A model generated the notes under the pieces. The model worked only from the letters and a program-made list of their open reading frames with translations. It did not search any database and was not told where the DNA came from. Of a DNA stretch of 31,564 bases, positions 20,852-28,696 are shown one piece after another (position 1 is the first letter of the stretch; every line of letters begins with the position of its first letter). Both the position numbers and the translations under genes were made by a program. Source of the DNA: a bacterium (GTDB lineage: Archaea; Nanoarchaeota; Nanoarchaeia; Woesearchaeales; UBA10216); assembly GCA_024206195.1 (NCBI GenBank), contig JAAGZO010000396.1:1-31564 (forward strand). The letters run 5' to 3'.

Positions 20852-21148
20852 CTACTTCTTTTGAGATAGTAATTTGACAATCTCTTTTATTTTACCAACA
20901 TCTTTTTGCAGCTTTTGAATTTCAGCCATGTTTTTTGCAGTTATCTTAACACCGTCAATGTATTCCTCAACTTGTTTGACACGGCCTTTGAGAAACAGAA
21001 TCTTTTCCTTGCGCCTTCTTTTTTCAATTACATCAAGCCTTTTTTCAAGGGAGTCAACCTGTTCAGAGAAAAAAAGGGCATTTTTGTCTAGTTGCTTTGC
21101 TGCAGAATTCAAATGTTTTGCAAGATAAGCTGATTTGATGTTATCCAT
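20852..21148 (-). CDS. Coiled-coil protein of unknown function
   Basis: 98 residues from the ATG at 21148 (MDNIKSAYLAKHLN). Almost entirely helical: a heptad-rich region SLEKRLDVIEKRRRKEKI and a second helix KNMAEIQKLQKDVGKIKEIVK. No family recognised. Its ATG begins one base after the stop of the proline-rich protein gene, so the two are coupled and probably partners. The stop is only two bases from the stop of the convergent GluRS gene. Confidence 0.7.
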   Translation of the reverse strand: MDNIKSAYLAKHLNSAAKQLDKNALFFSEQVDSLEKRLDVIEKRRRKEKILFLKGRVKQVEEYIDGVKITAKNMAEIQKLQKDVGKIKEIVKLLSQKK

Positions 21149-21149
21149 C

Positions 21150-21908
21150 TCAGAACACCAAGAAACGTTTCTTTTTTGGCGGTGGCTCAAGCTTTTCTTC
21201 TGTTAGCTGGTCTTCTGGTAACGCAGGTATGCCTTGAAAGGAAGAGTCTATTGGCGGCTGAGCCATTCTTGGCATGTCTGGCGAACTAGGAAATCTTAGA
21301 GCTTGATTAGGTGGTGGTGGAGGCTGAATTTGTTGTTGTTGTATATGAGGCGGTTGAGGAGCAGGTGGTGCTTGAGGTGGAGGCATTGGTTTTGGTGGAG
21401 CTTGATGAATAGGTGGTGGTTGTGGCGGAGGCATTGGTGGTGCCTGAGGAGGAATAGGTTTTGGCGGTTCTTTATGTGGTAATGGTGGTGGAACCTGAGG
21501 CATAGGTGGCCTCTGAGGTTGTGCATTTGAGAGCGGCTTTAGGATAGGCTCTTCGTGAGGCTCTGGTTGTTTTGGAACCGGAGCAGCAATAACAATTGGC
21601 TGTCTTGCACTATTCTTTGTGTGCTTTACAATCTCTGGAAGGTGCTGTCTTTGCAGCTCAAGTATAAGAAGAATTCCTCTAGCAATCTCTTCGTTCTGAC
21701 TGATCATACGATCGATTTTCAGCGACAAATCAGTAGAAGACTCTGCTTTCAGGTCATTGCCTGCTGCTTTTAGAAGGTTTGTTAGTTGTATAATAGCATC
21801 TGTTAGCTGACTGTTATCAGAAGAAGGCGCAATATTCTTTAGTGCCTTGATATCTCTCCTTAATTGTTCCACTTCCGGATCAGACCCTAGACTATCGCCA
21901 GTTGGCAT
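21150..21908 (-). CDS. Proline-rich protein with N-terminal coiled coil
   Basis: 252 residues in three parts. Residues 1-100 are helical, with DPEVEQLRRDIKALK and LSLKIDRMISQNEEIARGIL. Residues about 110-215 are a low-complexity Pro/Gln/His region full of PPP, PPQAPP and PPMP steps. The tail is LEPPPKKKRFLVF, basic then hydrophobic. There is no signal peptide, so the protein is cytoplasmic or peripheral. A minus-strand TATA element near 21950-21962 and a GGGGTGTG ribosome site support the start at 21908. Scaffold or adaptor function is only a guess. Confidence 0.75.
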   Translation of the reverse strand: MPTGDSLGSDPEVEQLRRDIKALKNIAPSSDNSQLTDAIIQLTNLLKAAGNDLKAESSTDLSLKIDRMISQNEEIARGILLILELQRQHLPEIVKHTKNSARQPIVIAAPVPKQPEPHEEPILKPLSNAQPQRPPMPQVPPPLPHKEPPKPIPPQAPPMPPPQPPPIHQAPPKPMPPPQAPPAPQPPHIQQQQIQPPPPPNQALRFPSSPDMPRMAQPPIDSSFQGIPALPEDQLTEEKLEPPPKKKRFLVF

Positions 21909-21991
21909 ACTAATTACACACCCCTTTTTTATTAATCAGAAGTATAGGGCTTTAAATAGTTTTCGTTTTAAAATAAGAAGAAAAAAAGAAT

Positions 21992-23638
21992 TTAGTATTC
22001 AGGCATACCGCCCATTCCAGGCATTCCGCCTGGCATAGGTCCTGGAGCGCCGCCTTCTTTGCCGCCTGCTGCAATAACATCATCTATTCTTAGAATCATT
22101 ACTGCAACCTCGCTAGCAGAGCTGACTGCCTGTGTCTTAATTTTTAAAGGTTCAAGAACGCCGTTTTTCCAGGAATCAACAACCTTTCCTGTGAAAACAT
22201 TGATTCCAGCCCACTTGTTGCCTTTATCATGTGAAGCTTTAAGCTCTGTCATAAGGTCAATCGGGTCAATGCCTGCGTTCTCTGCAAGTGTCCTTGGGAT
22301 TATTTCCAAAGCCTCTGCAAAGGCATTAACAGCAAGCTGCTCTCTTCCTGACAAAGAGTCTGCGTATGTTCTAAGTCCTTTTGACAGCTCTATCTCAGGA
22401 GCACCTGCTCCGCCAACAACCTTTCCAGTTACTATCGCAGCAGAAACATCTCCAACAGCGTCTTCCATTGCACGCTTTACTTCATCAATAACATGTTCTG
22501 TTCCGCCTCTTATAAGGATTGTTACTGCTTTTGGATTCTTGCAGTTCTTGACATAGGTCATGTATTCATCGCCAACCTTCTTTTCCTCAACAGCACCTGC
22601 ATTTCCAAGGTCACTCTTGTTGAGCTCATCAAGGTTTGATATGATTTTAGCTCCTGTTGCTCTTGCAAGCTTTTCCATGTCAGTCTTTCCTACTCTTCTT
22701 ACTGCGTATACTCCTTGCTTTGAAAGGAAGTACTGTGCAACATCATCAATGCCTTTCTGGCAGAAAACAACAGTTGCTCCAGATGCTGTAATTTTGTCAA
22801 CCTTGTCTCTTAGGATCTTTTCTTCCATGTCAACAAAGGCCTGCATCTGTGAAGGATCTGTTATTGAAATCTTTGCATCAGTCTCTGTGCTCTTGACTTC
22901 AACTGCTGAATCTATCAAAGCAATCTTTGCATTTTCAATGCTCTTTGACATTCCTGAATGAACCTTTTCTTTGTCAAGGATTATTCCTTTGACAAGTTCA
23001 GAATCATCAACACTTCCGCCAACCTTTTTCTCAATTTTGATGTTGTCTCTGTCAATAAGTTTTTCAGTTCCAATAATATCCATTACACTCTTAACAGCTT
23101 CAACAGCAAGCTCAGAAAGCTTTTCCTTGGAATCCTCTGCACCCTTTCCAGTCATTGCTGTTCCAGCAATCTTATTTAGTGTTGCAGTGTCCTTTTCTGT
23201 TACAGGCTCTGAAATCTCATTTAGAATCTCTTGAGCCTTTTTCTCAGCCAGCCTGTAGCCACGAGCAAGAACAGTTGGATGGATTTCCTTTTCCAGAAGG
23301 TCTTCTGCCTGCTTTAGCAGTTCTCCTGCGATTACAACAGCCGTTGTTGTTCCATCTCCTACTTCATTCTCCTGTGTCTTAGCTACTTCAACAATCATCT
23401 TTGCAGCTGGGTGCTCTATGTTGATTTCCTCAAGAATTGTAACACCATCATTTGTAACTACAACATCGCCCATTGCATCAACAAGCATTTTGTCCATGCC
23501 CTTAGGTCCTAATGTAGTTCTAACTGTTTCTCCAACAGCCTTAGCTGCCATGATGTTAGAATTTTGTGCGTTTCTTCCAGTTGATCTCTGGCTGCCCTCT
23601 GGCAGAATAAATATTGGTTGTATTGGTTGCTGTGTCAT
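21992..23638 (-). CDS. thsA: Thermosome subunit (group II chaperonin)
   Basis: 548 residues from the ATG at 23638, which has GGGTGA six bases upstream; an in-frame GTG three codons earlier is less likely. ATPase motifs: [32 protein letters not shown], and GGAGAPEIE near 400. The helical-protrusion and apical segments are those of CCT/thermosome, and the tail is the Gly/Met-rich [12 protein letters not shown]. It folds proteins in an eight- or nine-membered double ring with built-in lid. The gene follows the DUF3467 gene by five bases. Confidence 0.97.
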   Translation of the reverse strand: MTQQPIQPIFILPEGSQRSTGRNAQNSNIMAAKAVGETVRTTLGPKGMDKMLVDAMGDVVVTNDGVTILEEINIEHPAAKMIVEVAKTQENEVGDGTTTAVVIAGELLKQAEDLLEKEIHPTVLARGYRLAEKKAQEILNEISEPVTEKDTATLNKIAGTAMTGKGAEDSKEKLSELAVEAVKSVMDIIGTEKLIDRDNIKIEKKVGGSVDDSELVKGIILDKEKVHSGMSKSIENAKIALIDSAVEVKSTETDAKISITDPSQMQAFVDMEEKILRDKVDKITASGATVVFCQKGIDDVAQYFLSKQGVYAVRRVGKTDMEKLARATGAKIISNLDELNKSDLGNAGAVEEKKVGDEYMTYVKNCKNPKAVTILIRGGTEHVIDEVKRAMEDAVGDVSAAIVTGKVVGGAGAPEIELSKGLRTYADSLSGREQLAVNAFAEALEIIPRTLAENAGIDPIDLMTELKASHDKGNKWAGINVFTGKVVDSWKNGVLEPLKIKTQAVSSASEVAVMILRIDDVIAAGGKEGGAPGPMPGGMPGMGGMPEY

Positions 23639-23643
23639 TTTTT

Positions 23644-23991
23644 TCACCCGAAATAGTCTTGTTTTATTGTATCTGTTACTGGTTCTCCTTTCTTGACCTG
23701 CTTTGCTGCTTTTTTCAGCACCTCAGGCTTCTCAATCTTTCCAAACCTCTTTTCATACTTGCCTATATTGTTTTGCAGAACATTAACCAGCTCCTTTGCA
23801 AAGTGTGGGTCAAGCATCAAAACATTGTGCTTCACAACCATCCTTAAAGGCTGGTTATTCATATCAACCCTTGGTGTCATGCACTTAAAGTCCAGAACAA
23901 ACCTCAAAGGGCTGTGTGATACACTAACCTCTTCTGCAAAGAACTCAGTACCATTACTAGCATCCACTCTAATTTCTCTTGAATTTTCCAT
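23644..23991 (-). CDS. DUF3467 family protein
   Basis: 115 residues from the ATG at 23991, preceded by GGGGTGAGG. A longer frame upstream would run across the TATA element near 24034-24047. The core [14 protein letters not shown]...[14 protein letters not shown]...[10 protein letters not shown] matches DUF3467, a small widespread family in archaea and bacteria of unknown function. It is translated together with the thermosome, from a shared promoter, which may tie it to protein folding or stress. Confidence 0.85.
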   Translation of the reverse strand: MENSREIRVDASNGTEFFAEEVSVSHSPLRFVLDFKCMTPRVDMNNQPLRMVVKHNVLMLDPHFAKELVNVLQNNIGKYEKRFGKIEKPEVLKKAAKQVKKGEPVTDTIKQDYFG

Positions 23992-24100
23992 TTGCCTCAC
24001 CCCTCCATTATGCAGAAATCGTATATAACCGGTTCTATATAAAGGTATCGATTTTGTTCGAGAAAACATTATATATTAGCATGCTTCTCTTATTGCTAAA

Positions 24101-24439
24101 ATGGACTATCACAACATTGGAACTTATGTGAAGGATGTGGTTTATGGCGAGCAAGGCGTTGGGAATAAGACCCGTCTTTTTTTGGCTACAGCTATAGCAA
24201 CTACTCTTCTTGTGGTTCCTCCTTTTATTGCTGATAAATTAGAAGATAAGGATGCTGAGACGACTCCTCAGTATCACCCAGAACAACAAGACTTTAGTAT
24301 TCAGCAGCCTATTGAACTTTGCGGGATTGTTTATCCTGTTTCTTCTGGCGGAGAGAGTTTTTCTACTCAGTCTTTGCCTGTTCGGATTGTTTCTTCTGGA
24401 ACAGAGCAAACAATTGACAATGTTGTAACTGATTTCTAG
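24101..24439 (+). CDS. Small protein with one membrane segment, unknown
   Basis: 112 residues. Residues 26-45 (LFLATAIATTLLVVPPFIA) form one membrane helix after a short polar N-terminus with positive charge, followed by a polar, Ser/Thr/Gln-rich tail with one cysteine. No family recognised. Tail likely outside the cell if the helix is a signal anchor. ACATTATATATTAGC about 27 bases before the ATG is a good TATA box, implying a leaderless mRNA. It shares a divergent promoter region with the DUF3467-thermosome operon. Confidence 0.65.
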   Translation: MDYHNIGTYVKDVVYGEQGVGNKTRLFLATAIATTLLVVPPFIADKLEDKDAETTPQYHPEQQDFSIQQPIELCGIVYPVSSGGESFSTQSLPVRIVSSGTEQTIDNVVTDF

Positions 24440-24499
24440 CTTTAGTTTGCAAAAGATTCTTATATCTTGGATTATCCTCTGCTGAGTGAGGTGATGTTA

Positions 24500-24844
24500 A
24501 TGAGATCTTATGTTTTAATCATGATGGGAGTTCTTCTCGTGTTCTTAATAAGTGGCTGTGCAGATAATACTGAGGAAATTAAACCTTGCACTCGAGAATA
24601 CATGCCTGTATGCGGTGTTGATGGAAATACATATTCCAATGATTGCATGGCAGGCGATGTTGAAATTGAATATCAAGGAGAATGTAAAGAAGTGTATGTA
24701 TGCACACCAGAAGAAAAGCAGGCACAGATGTGTACTATGGATTACAATCCTGTTTGCGGTGATGACGGAATAACATATGGCAATCCTTGCCAGGCATGCG
24801 CAATTCCTACTGTTGTGTCATGGACTCCTGGAACATGTTATTGA
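24500..24844 (+). CDS. Lipoprotein with two Kazal-type domains
   Basis: 114 residues from the ATG at 24500, which has GAGGTGAT four bases upstream; an ATG two codons earlier overlaps that ribosome site. The signal peptide ends in the lipobox LISGC, so the mature protein is lipid-anchored on the outer face. Two Kazal modules follow: [20 protein letters not shown] with a closing C, and [20 protein letters not shown] with CxxC and a closing C. Each has the VCG-DG-TY-N-C core of Kazal serine protease inhibitors. Likely role: protection against external proteases, or adhesion. Confidence 0.88.
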   Translation: MRSYVLIMMGVLLVFLISGCADNTEEIKPCTREYMPVCGVDGNTYSNDCMAGDVEIEYQGECKEVYVCTPEEKQAQMCTMDYNPVCGDDGITYGNPCQACAIPTVVSWTPGTCY

Positions 24845-24853
24845 TTTTTTTTA

Positions 24854-25936
24854 TTAAAATTCGCTCAGCATCTTTTGTCGTCTGCCAGCTACTTTTATGA
24901 AAGGTTTTGCTCTGTAGAGCGTTGCTCCAAGCTTGTGGAGTTGCTCGTATTTTGTGATGTTGTGGCTGTTTAGGATCTTTTTTGCAGATACTGGGCCAAT
25001 GCCTGGCACTCTAATTAACTCTTCGTAGCTTGCATCGTTTATGTCTATTGGTGAATCAAATGTTGCTTTTGCTAGTGCTAATTTAGGGTCTTCGTTTGGA
25101 AGCATTCCTTCATCCATTATTGGATCTAGTTCTTTTAGCTTGTAATCATAGCAGCGCATAAGAAAATCAACATTGTAAAGATGATTCTGTCTTGTAAGTG
25201 GTTCTTCTTTTTCATTTTGCAAAGGGGTTCCTTTCACTGGCCTGAAAGAAGAATAGTAAAATCTTCTAAGCTTGAGTGTTTCATATTCCCATGTTGCCAT
25301 TTTAAGAACATCCTTGTCTGTTGAGAGTTTGTTTAGAATAATCTGCGTTGCATGTCCGCCTCCAAGGTTCATTCTTGAAATCCAGGACTGTCTTCTAAGA
25401 ATGTCTGTCTTGTATTCCTTGCAGGAGCTCAGCTCAGACATCACTTGTTTGTTTGGCGCTTCTATGTTTATGCTCATTCTTGAGGAAAGCTCAGAAGCCT
25501 GCTTGATTAAGTCATAAGACGTGCCTGGCAAAACCTTGAAATGAACAAATGCTCTGAACTTGTATTTGTACCTTACTAGTTTCACAGCTTCAATCATTCT
25601 TTCAGTTACCTTGTCTGGATCTCCTGCAACACCCGAGCTGATGAACAAGCCATTCACTGCAAGGTTTTTATGCAGATAGTTGAATAAAGAAGCAAGTTCT
25701 TTTGGCTCGTAGCGGGCTTTTTTCTTTTTGCAGCCAGCAGAGTTTCCGCAGTATTTGCAGTCAAAAGCGCAGGTATTGTCCATCAGTGTCTTGAATATCC
25801 TGCATTGCTTGTGATTTGCTTTTGCATGATAGATACCACCTAAACCCTTATTTACATTAACCTCACACATCTTTGGGCCGCAGCTATCATAACGTCCTGA
25901 ATCTCCGAGAATTCTTGACTTTTCAAATACGTTCAT
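24854..25936 (-). CDS. Radical SAM protein of the UDG-linked DNA modification/repair family
   Basis: 360 residues. The N-terminus KSRILGDSGRYDSCGPKMCE with two extra cysteines, the radical SAM motif CAFDCKYC, SSGVAGDPD and NIEAPNK, together with a C-terminal helix-hairpin-helix (INDASYEELIRVPGIGPVSA) match the putative DNA modification/repair radical SAM family (TIGR03916-like). In bacteria it is normally next to a uracil-DNA-glycosylase-like partner. No such partner is adjacent here. The HhH suggests nucleic-acid binding; the reaction is unknown. Confidence 0.85.
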   Translation of the reverse strand: MNVFEKSRILGDSGRYDSCGPKMCEVNVNKGLGGIYHAKANHKQCRIFKTLMDNTCAFDCKYCGNSAGCKKKKARYEPKELASLFNYLHKNLAVNGLFISSGVAGDPDKVTERMIEAVKLVRYKYKFRAFVHFKVLPGTSYDLIKQASELSSRMSINIEAPNKQVMSELSSCKEYKTDILRRQSWISRMNLGGGHATQIILNKLSTDKDVLKMATWEYETLKLRRFYYSSFRPVKGTPLQNEKEEPLTRQNHLYNVDFLMRCYDYKLKELDPIMDEGMLPNEDPKLALAKATFDSPIDINDASYEELIRVPGIGPVSAKKILNSHNITKYEQLHKLGATLYRAKPFIKVAGRRQKMLSEF

Positions 25937-25955
25937 AAAAATATAAAAGAAAAAG

Positions 25956-25971
25956 GAGGCTTATAAGCCTC
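25956..25971 (-). terminator. Perfect palindrome with minus-strand T-tract; also a candidate TATA box
   Basis: GAGGCTTATAAGCCTC is a perfect 16-base palindrome. On the minus strand it is followed by CTTTTTCTTTTATATTTTT, as a terminator for the membrane-protein gene ending at 26001 would be. The central TTATAA lies about 28 bases before the radical SAM ATG at 25936 and may be that gene's TATA box. Confidence 0.5.
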
Positions 25972-26000
25972 ACGCGAGCAGCTGTCCAGTGTCCAATGGT

Positions 26001-26498
26001 TTAAAATCTCTTTCCGATCAAAGCACCTATTGCAGCTATTCCTGCGCCGAGTAATGCGTTTATTACTGGAGCGATTACTATGCTGATATAGGAACCAAAC
26101 TTAATCCAGCCTTCAATTTGTTCTCTGCTTGCTGCTTGACCCTGTGCCTGCATTTGTTGCATTGCCTGTTGAACTGTAACATCAATAATAGCTGGAACAA
26201 AGTACATCATGAGGATTGCAACAATGCCTCCTATTAATCCAGCAATTACTCCTGTGATTGCTCCGCCCAATGCTGCAGTACCTACTCCACCTTTATGGTC
26301 CTTGACTGTGTGCCAGCCTATAAAGCCAAATACAGCAAAAATCAGAATCCATCCTGCGATTGGATTGAAAATAGAACTATATAATGAAAATGAAACCAAA
26401 GCAGTAATAAAACCTAAAACGCTCCATGCAATTAAAATAAGTGTTGGTATCTTAATTATTTTCCAGTAATTTGAAAAGCTTTTTCCAGCTAGCTCCAT
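26001..26498 (-). CDS. Four-helix membrane protein, unknown
   Basis: 165 residues from the ATG at 26498, preceded by GAGGTGG six bases away; the longer upstream frame has no start signal. Four hydrophobic segments: IPTLILIAWSVLGFITALV, IFNPIAGWILIFAVFGFIG, a glycine-rich AGLIGGIVAILMMYFVPAI, and the C-terminal IAPVINALLGAGIAAIGALIG. Between the third and fourth is a Gln/Met-rich amphipathic stretch (QQAMQQMQAQGQ). It resembles DUF-type small membrane proteins of archaea but I cannot name a family. Confidence 0.75.
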   Translation of the reverse strand: MELAGKSFSNYWKIIKIPTLILIAWSVLGFITALVSFSLYSSIFNPIAGWILIFAVFGFIGWHTVKDHKGGVGTAALGGAITGVIAGLIGGIVAILMMYFVPAIIDVTVQQAMQQMQAQGQAASREQIEGWIKFGSYISIVIAPVINALLGAGIAAIGALIGKRF

Positions 26499-26560
26499 AA
26501 TAACCACCTCATTGAACATTCTTTTAGAATTAGAGTTTATAAATATTGCTGAAAAACACA

Positions 26561-26581
26561 AAAAAGAGCAAAGCTCTTTTT
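26561..26581 (-). terminator. Hairpin with T-tract downstream of the 63-residue membrane protein
   Basis: AAAAAGAGC-AAA-GCTCTTTTT, a perfect 9-bp stem with a 3-base loop. On the minus strand it is followed by TTGTGTTTTTC. It lies between the 63-residue gene and the four-helix gene and would end the first transcript. Confidence 0.6.
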
Positions 26582-26587
26582 GTGTCC

Positions 26588-26608
26588 CAGAAATGCTTGG
26601 CATTTCTG
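26588..26608 (-). repeat. Second perfect hairpin next to the terminator
   Basis: CAGAAATGC-TTG-GCATTTCTG, a 9-bp stem with a 3-base loop, 6 bases from the terminator hairpin. The pair may form a tandem terminator or protect the 3' end of the small-gene mRNA. Confidence 0.6.
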
Positions 26609-26633
26609 TGGAAAGAAAAATAAAAAAGAAGAA

Positions 26634-26825
26634 TTACTTCTTTTTCTTGCTTCCTGGAACGCAGCAGTTACCATGCGGGTGTGTCAGCATTGCAAATCCT
26701 ACAACTAGGAAGATTACTGTCCATCCGTTAATCTGCCAAAAGTCCCATACTCCAAGATCCTTTAGTAGGAACAATACACCTACTAACAATATAACCAATG
26801 CTGTAAGTTTTTTACAGGCATCCAT
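26634..26825 (-). CDS. 63-residue two-helix membrane protein
   Basis: Two membrane segments (LTALVILLVGVLFLLKDLGVW and WTVIFLVVGFAMLTHP) and a basic Cys-containing tail, NCCVPGSKKKK. Start at 26825 is backed by GAGGTGAT five bases upstream. This hairpin layout with conserved DLGVWDFW in the turn recalls small DUF5668-like/LiaI-LiaF-TM-type domains of archaea, but that is a weak guess. Confidence 0.65.
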   Translation of the reverse strand: MDACKKLTALVILLVGVLFLLKDLGVWDFWQINGWTVIFLVVGFAMLTHPHGNCCVPGSKKKK

Positions 26826-26888
26826 TAAGCATCACCTCTTTTTAATAGACTGATTATGAGAATTCGAGTATTTAAGACTTTCGTTTTC

Positions 26889-27710
26889 TTAAGGGGTGCG
26901 CATATTCTTTTTTCTTGGAATAACCGGCTTTTTTTTCTTGTTTTTTGCTGCTTTCTTCTGCTTCTTTGGCTTTTGCTTTGTCTTAATAATAAGTAAAATG
27001 ACTACTAGTACAATAACAAATATTGCCATCTTTAGTGCTGGAGAGAGAGTCTCTTTTTCCGGCACTGCAACCTGTTTTTCCTTGAACGTGCCTGTAGTAC
27101 AGACCTGAAGCTTTCCATCAATATCCATCTCAGTGCCTTCTGCGATACATTCATTGTTGTGTGCGCATCCAGGCTGTTTAGTATTAGCACACTTTACAGG
27201 GTTAGAAGCACAACTGTCTGTTGTGCATGGATCATTATCATTGCAGTCTGCATCAGAGCTGCATGGGCACTTGCATACAGAGCAATCATTAGCATCTTTA
27301 GTGCAGCCATCAGCACATGTTGTGCATTCTGGTTCAGGTGCTGGTTCTGGCTCAGGCTTTGGAGCAGGTTCTTCTTCTTTTTCTACAACATGAGCTATTC
27401 CCTTGAAGCCCCAGTCAACAACATAGAAATCAAAATCACCTGGTTTTTCATAAGTATATGTGTATGTTTCGCCTGACTTAACAACAGGGCTTGTGAAGCG
27501 TGCATCCAGTTTTCTTGAATAAAGAACATGTACAAATTCGTTTGTATTCTTCCATGTTATTGAATCTCCAACAGTTATTGTAACTTCGCTAGGAGAAAAT
27601 CCATCCTCAACAATATTGATGTTAGTATCTGAAGCTATGCCTGCGGTGGATAGCCATGCAGCAAACATCAAAAGAACAGTTAATACGATTAAAATATGCT
27701 TTATTTTCAT
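26889..27710 (-). CDS. Membrane-anchored surface protein with cupredoxin-like and Cys-rich domains
   Basis: 273 residues: signal peptide (1-26), a cupredoxin-like beta domain (about 30-115, VEDGFSPSEVTITVGDSITWKN then FVHV, TYTYEKPGDFDFYVV), an acidic Pro/Glu linker (EPAPKPEPEPAPEPE), a cysteine-rich module (about 130-185, 14 cysteines, CNDNDPCTTDSC), a second small Cys pair, one membrane helix (about 226-243) and a Lys-rich cytoplasmic tail. The His of FVHV fits a copper ligand, but the Cys-x-x-x-His-x-x-x-Met loop is replaced by VVDWGFKGI, so it probably does not bind type 1 copper. GGAG seven bases before the ATG supports the start. Confidence 0.82.
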   Translation of the reverse strand: MKIKHILIVLTVLLMFAAWLSTAGIASDTNINIVEDGFSPSEVTITVGDSITWKNTNEFVHVLYSRKLDARFTSPVVKSGETYTYTYEKPGDFDFYVVDWGFKGIAHVVEKEEEPAPKPEPEPAPEPECTTCADGCTKDANDCSVCKCPCSSDADCNDNDPCTTDSCASNPVKCANTKQPGCAHNNECIAEGTEMDIDGKLQVCTTGTFKEKQVAVPEKETLSPALKMAIFVIVLVVILLIIKTKQKPKKQKKAAKNKKKKPVIPRKKNMRTP

Positions 27711-27756
27711 TTGGAGTCTCCTTTTTAGTCAACTAAGAAATAAATATTATATAAAC

Positions 27757-27903
27757 TTATCTCCTTTTGCTTTGCTGCCATAACCCTAGATTCATCAATT
27801 CATTAAATTCCTTGTCTGTCGGCATGCGTGGTTTATCGTAGTAGACTCTGCGGGTTATTATTGTGGCAGGTTTTTCAAGCCCAACTAATCTCTTGAAATT
27901 CAT
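27757..27903 (-). CDS. 48-residue basic small protein
   Basis: A 48-residue frame, MNFKRLVGLEKPATIITRRV at the start and LGLWQQSKRR at the end, in what would otherwise be a 245-base gap. It is basic and soluble, with a central YYDKPRMPTDKEFNEL. The minus-strand TATA at 27941-27950 gives a leader of about 17 bases containing GGGGGTGTGGAG. Family unknown. It lies downstream of the HAD gene and has its own promoter. Confidence 0.6.
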   Translation of the reverse strand: MNFKRLVGLEKPATIITRRVYYDKPRMPTDKEFNELMNLGLWQQSKRR

Positions 27904-27940
27904 ACTCCACACCCCCAATTAGCTATAAGGTACACATAGG

Positions 27941-27950
27941 TGTATATATA
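27941..27950 (-). promoter_or_regulatory. TATA box for the 48-residue protein
   Basis: Minus-strand AGTATATATACACC context, centred about 43 bases before the ATG at 27903, immediately after the HAD hydrolase stop codon. Confidence 0.55.
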
Positions 27951-27955
27951 CTTTT

Positions 27956-28630
27956 CTATGCTTTCTTAACTACTAGAAGAACATCTGATACATTTTTCAG
28001 GTCAAAGTCTGCTCCTGATTTCCTTATTTTCTTCACTGTGCCGTATCTTGCAAATGCTGTTTTCATTCCTACCTTCTTTGCTCCTGCAATATCTCTTTCA
28101 GGCCAGTCACCAACCATCAAGCATTCCTCTGGTTTAACCTTAAGCATTCTTATCGCTTTCTTGAACGGTTCTGCAGAAGGCTTTGTTTTCTTAGTGTCCT
28201 CAAAACATACCACAACATCAAAGAAGTCTGCGATATTCATCTCAACAAGGCGTATCCATGCATTAAGGCGAGGAGCATCCGAGACAATTGCAATCTTGTA
28301 TCCGCGCTGCTTGAGTTTAATCAATGTTGGAATAACCTTTGAGTATGGCTCAAGGAGTCCTGTTTGGACTTTTCTATAAGCGACAATGCCTGCTGACAAT
28401 ATTCTATAATCTACCTTGTTGTTTATTTTTGTCAGGAATTTCTGGAATATCTGTTGGTGCTCAATGCCAAACTCATCATAGAGCTCTGACATAATTTTTC
28501 TTGCTTTTTCCCTCTTAAGAGGAAGACCTGCAGAAATCATTGCACTGATTGCAGCATTGACACAAGTCTTCTTAATTTTCATGAAGTCAATCAATGTGTT
28601 GTCAAGATCAAATATTACAGCCTTAATCAT
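27956..28630 (-). CDS. HAD-superfamily hydrolase
   Basis: 224 residues. All four HAD motifs are present: FDLDNTLI (D8 and D10), IVSDAPR, K in TKKTKPSAEPF, and MVGDWPERDI. The cap is helical (subfamily I). Small phosphate-ester substrate unknown; phosphoglycolate phosphatase-like or nucleotidase activity are both possible. The minus-strand TATA (GTTTTATAAAC near 28651-28663) is 27 bases before the ATG, implying a leaderless mRNA. Confidence 0.93.
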   Translation of the reverse strand: MIKAVIFDLDNTLIDFMKIKKTCVNAAISAMISAGLPLKREKARKIMSELYDEFGIEHQQIFQKFLTKINNKVDYRILSAGIVAYRKVQTGLLEPYSKVIPTLIKLKQRGYKIAIVSDAPRLNAWIRLVEMNIADFFDVVVCFEDTKKTKPSAEPFKKAIRMLKVKPEECLMVGDWPERDIAGAKKVGMKTAFARYGTVKKIRKSGADFDLKNVSDVLLVVKKA

Positions 28631-28696
28631 AAAAGAGAAGAACAGCTACTTGTTTATAAAACTTTGCGAAGGAATCTTGGAAAAGTTACGGTGTTT

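Noticed and set aside
21300..21500. Repeated GGTGGTGGA-type units looking like a short tandem array or CRISPR remnant
   Set aside because: The periodicity follows codons for proline-rich protein, with no constant repeat and spacer structure.
26889..27710. Copper electron-transfer protein
   Set aside because: The cysteine and second histidine ligands of a type 1 copper site are missing from the expected loop.
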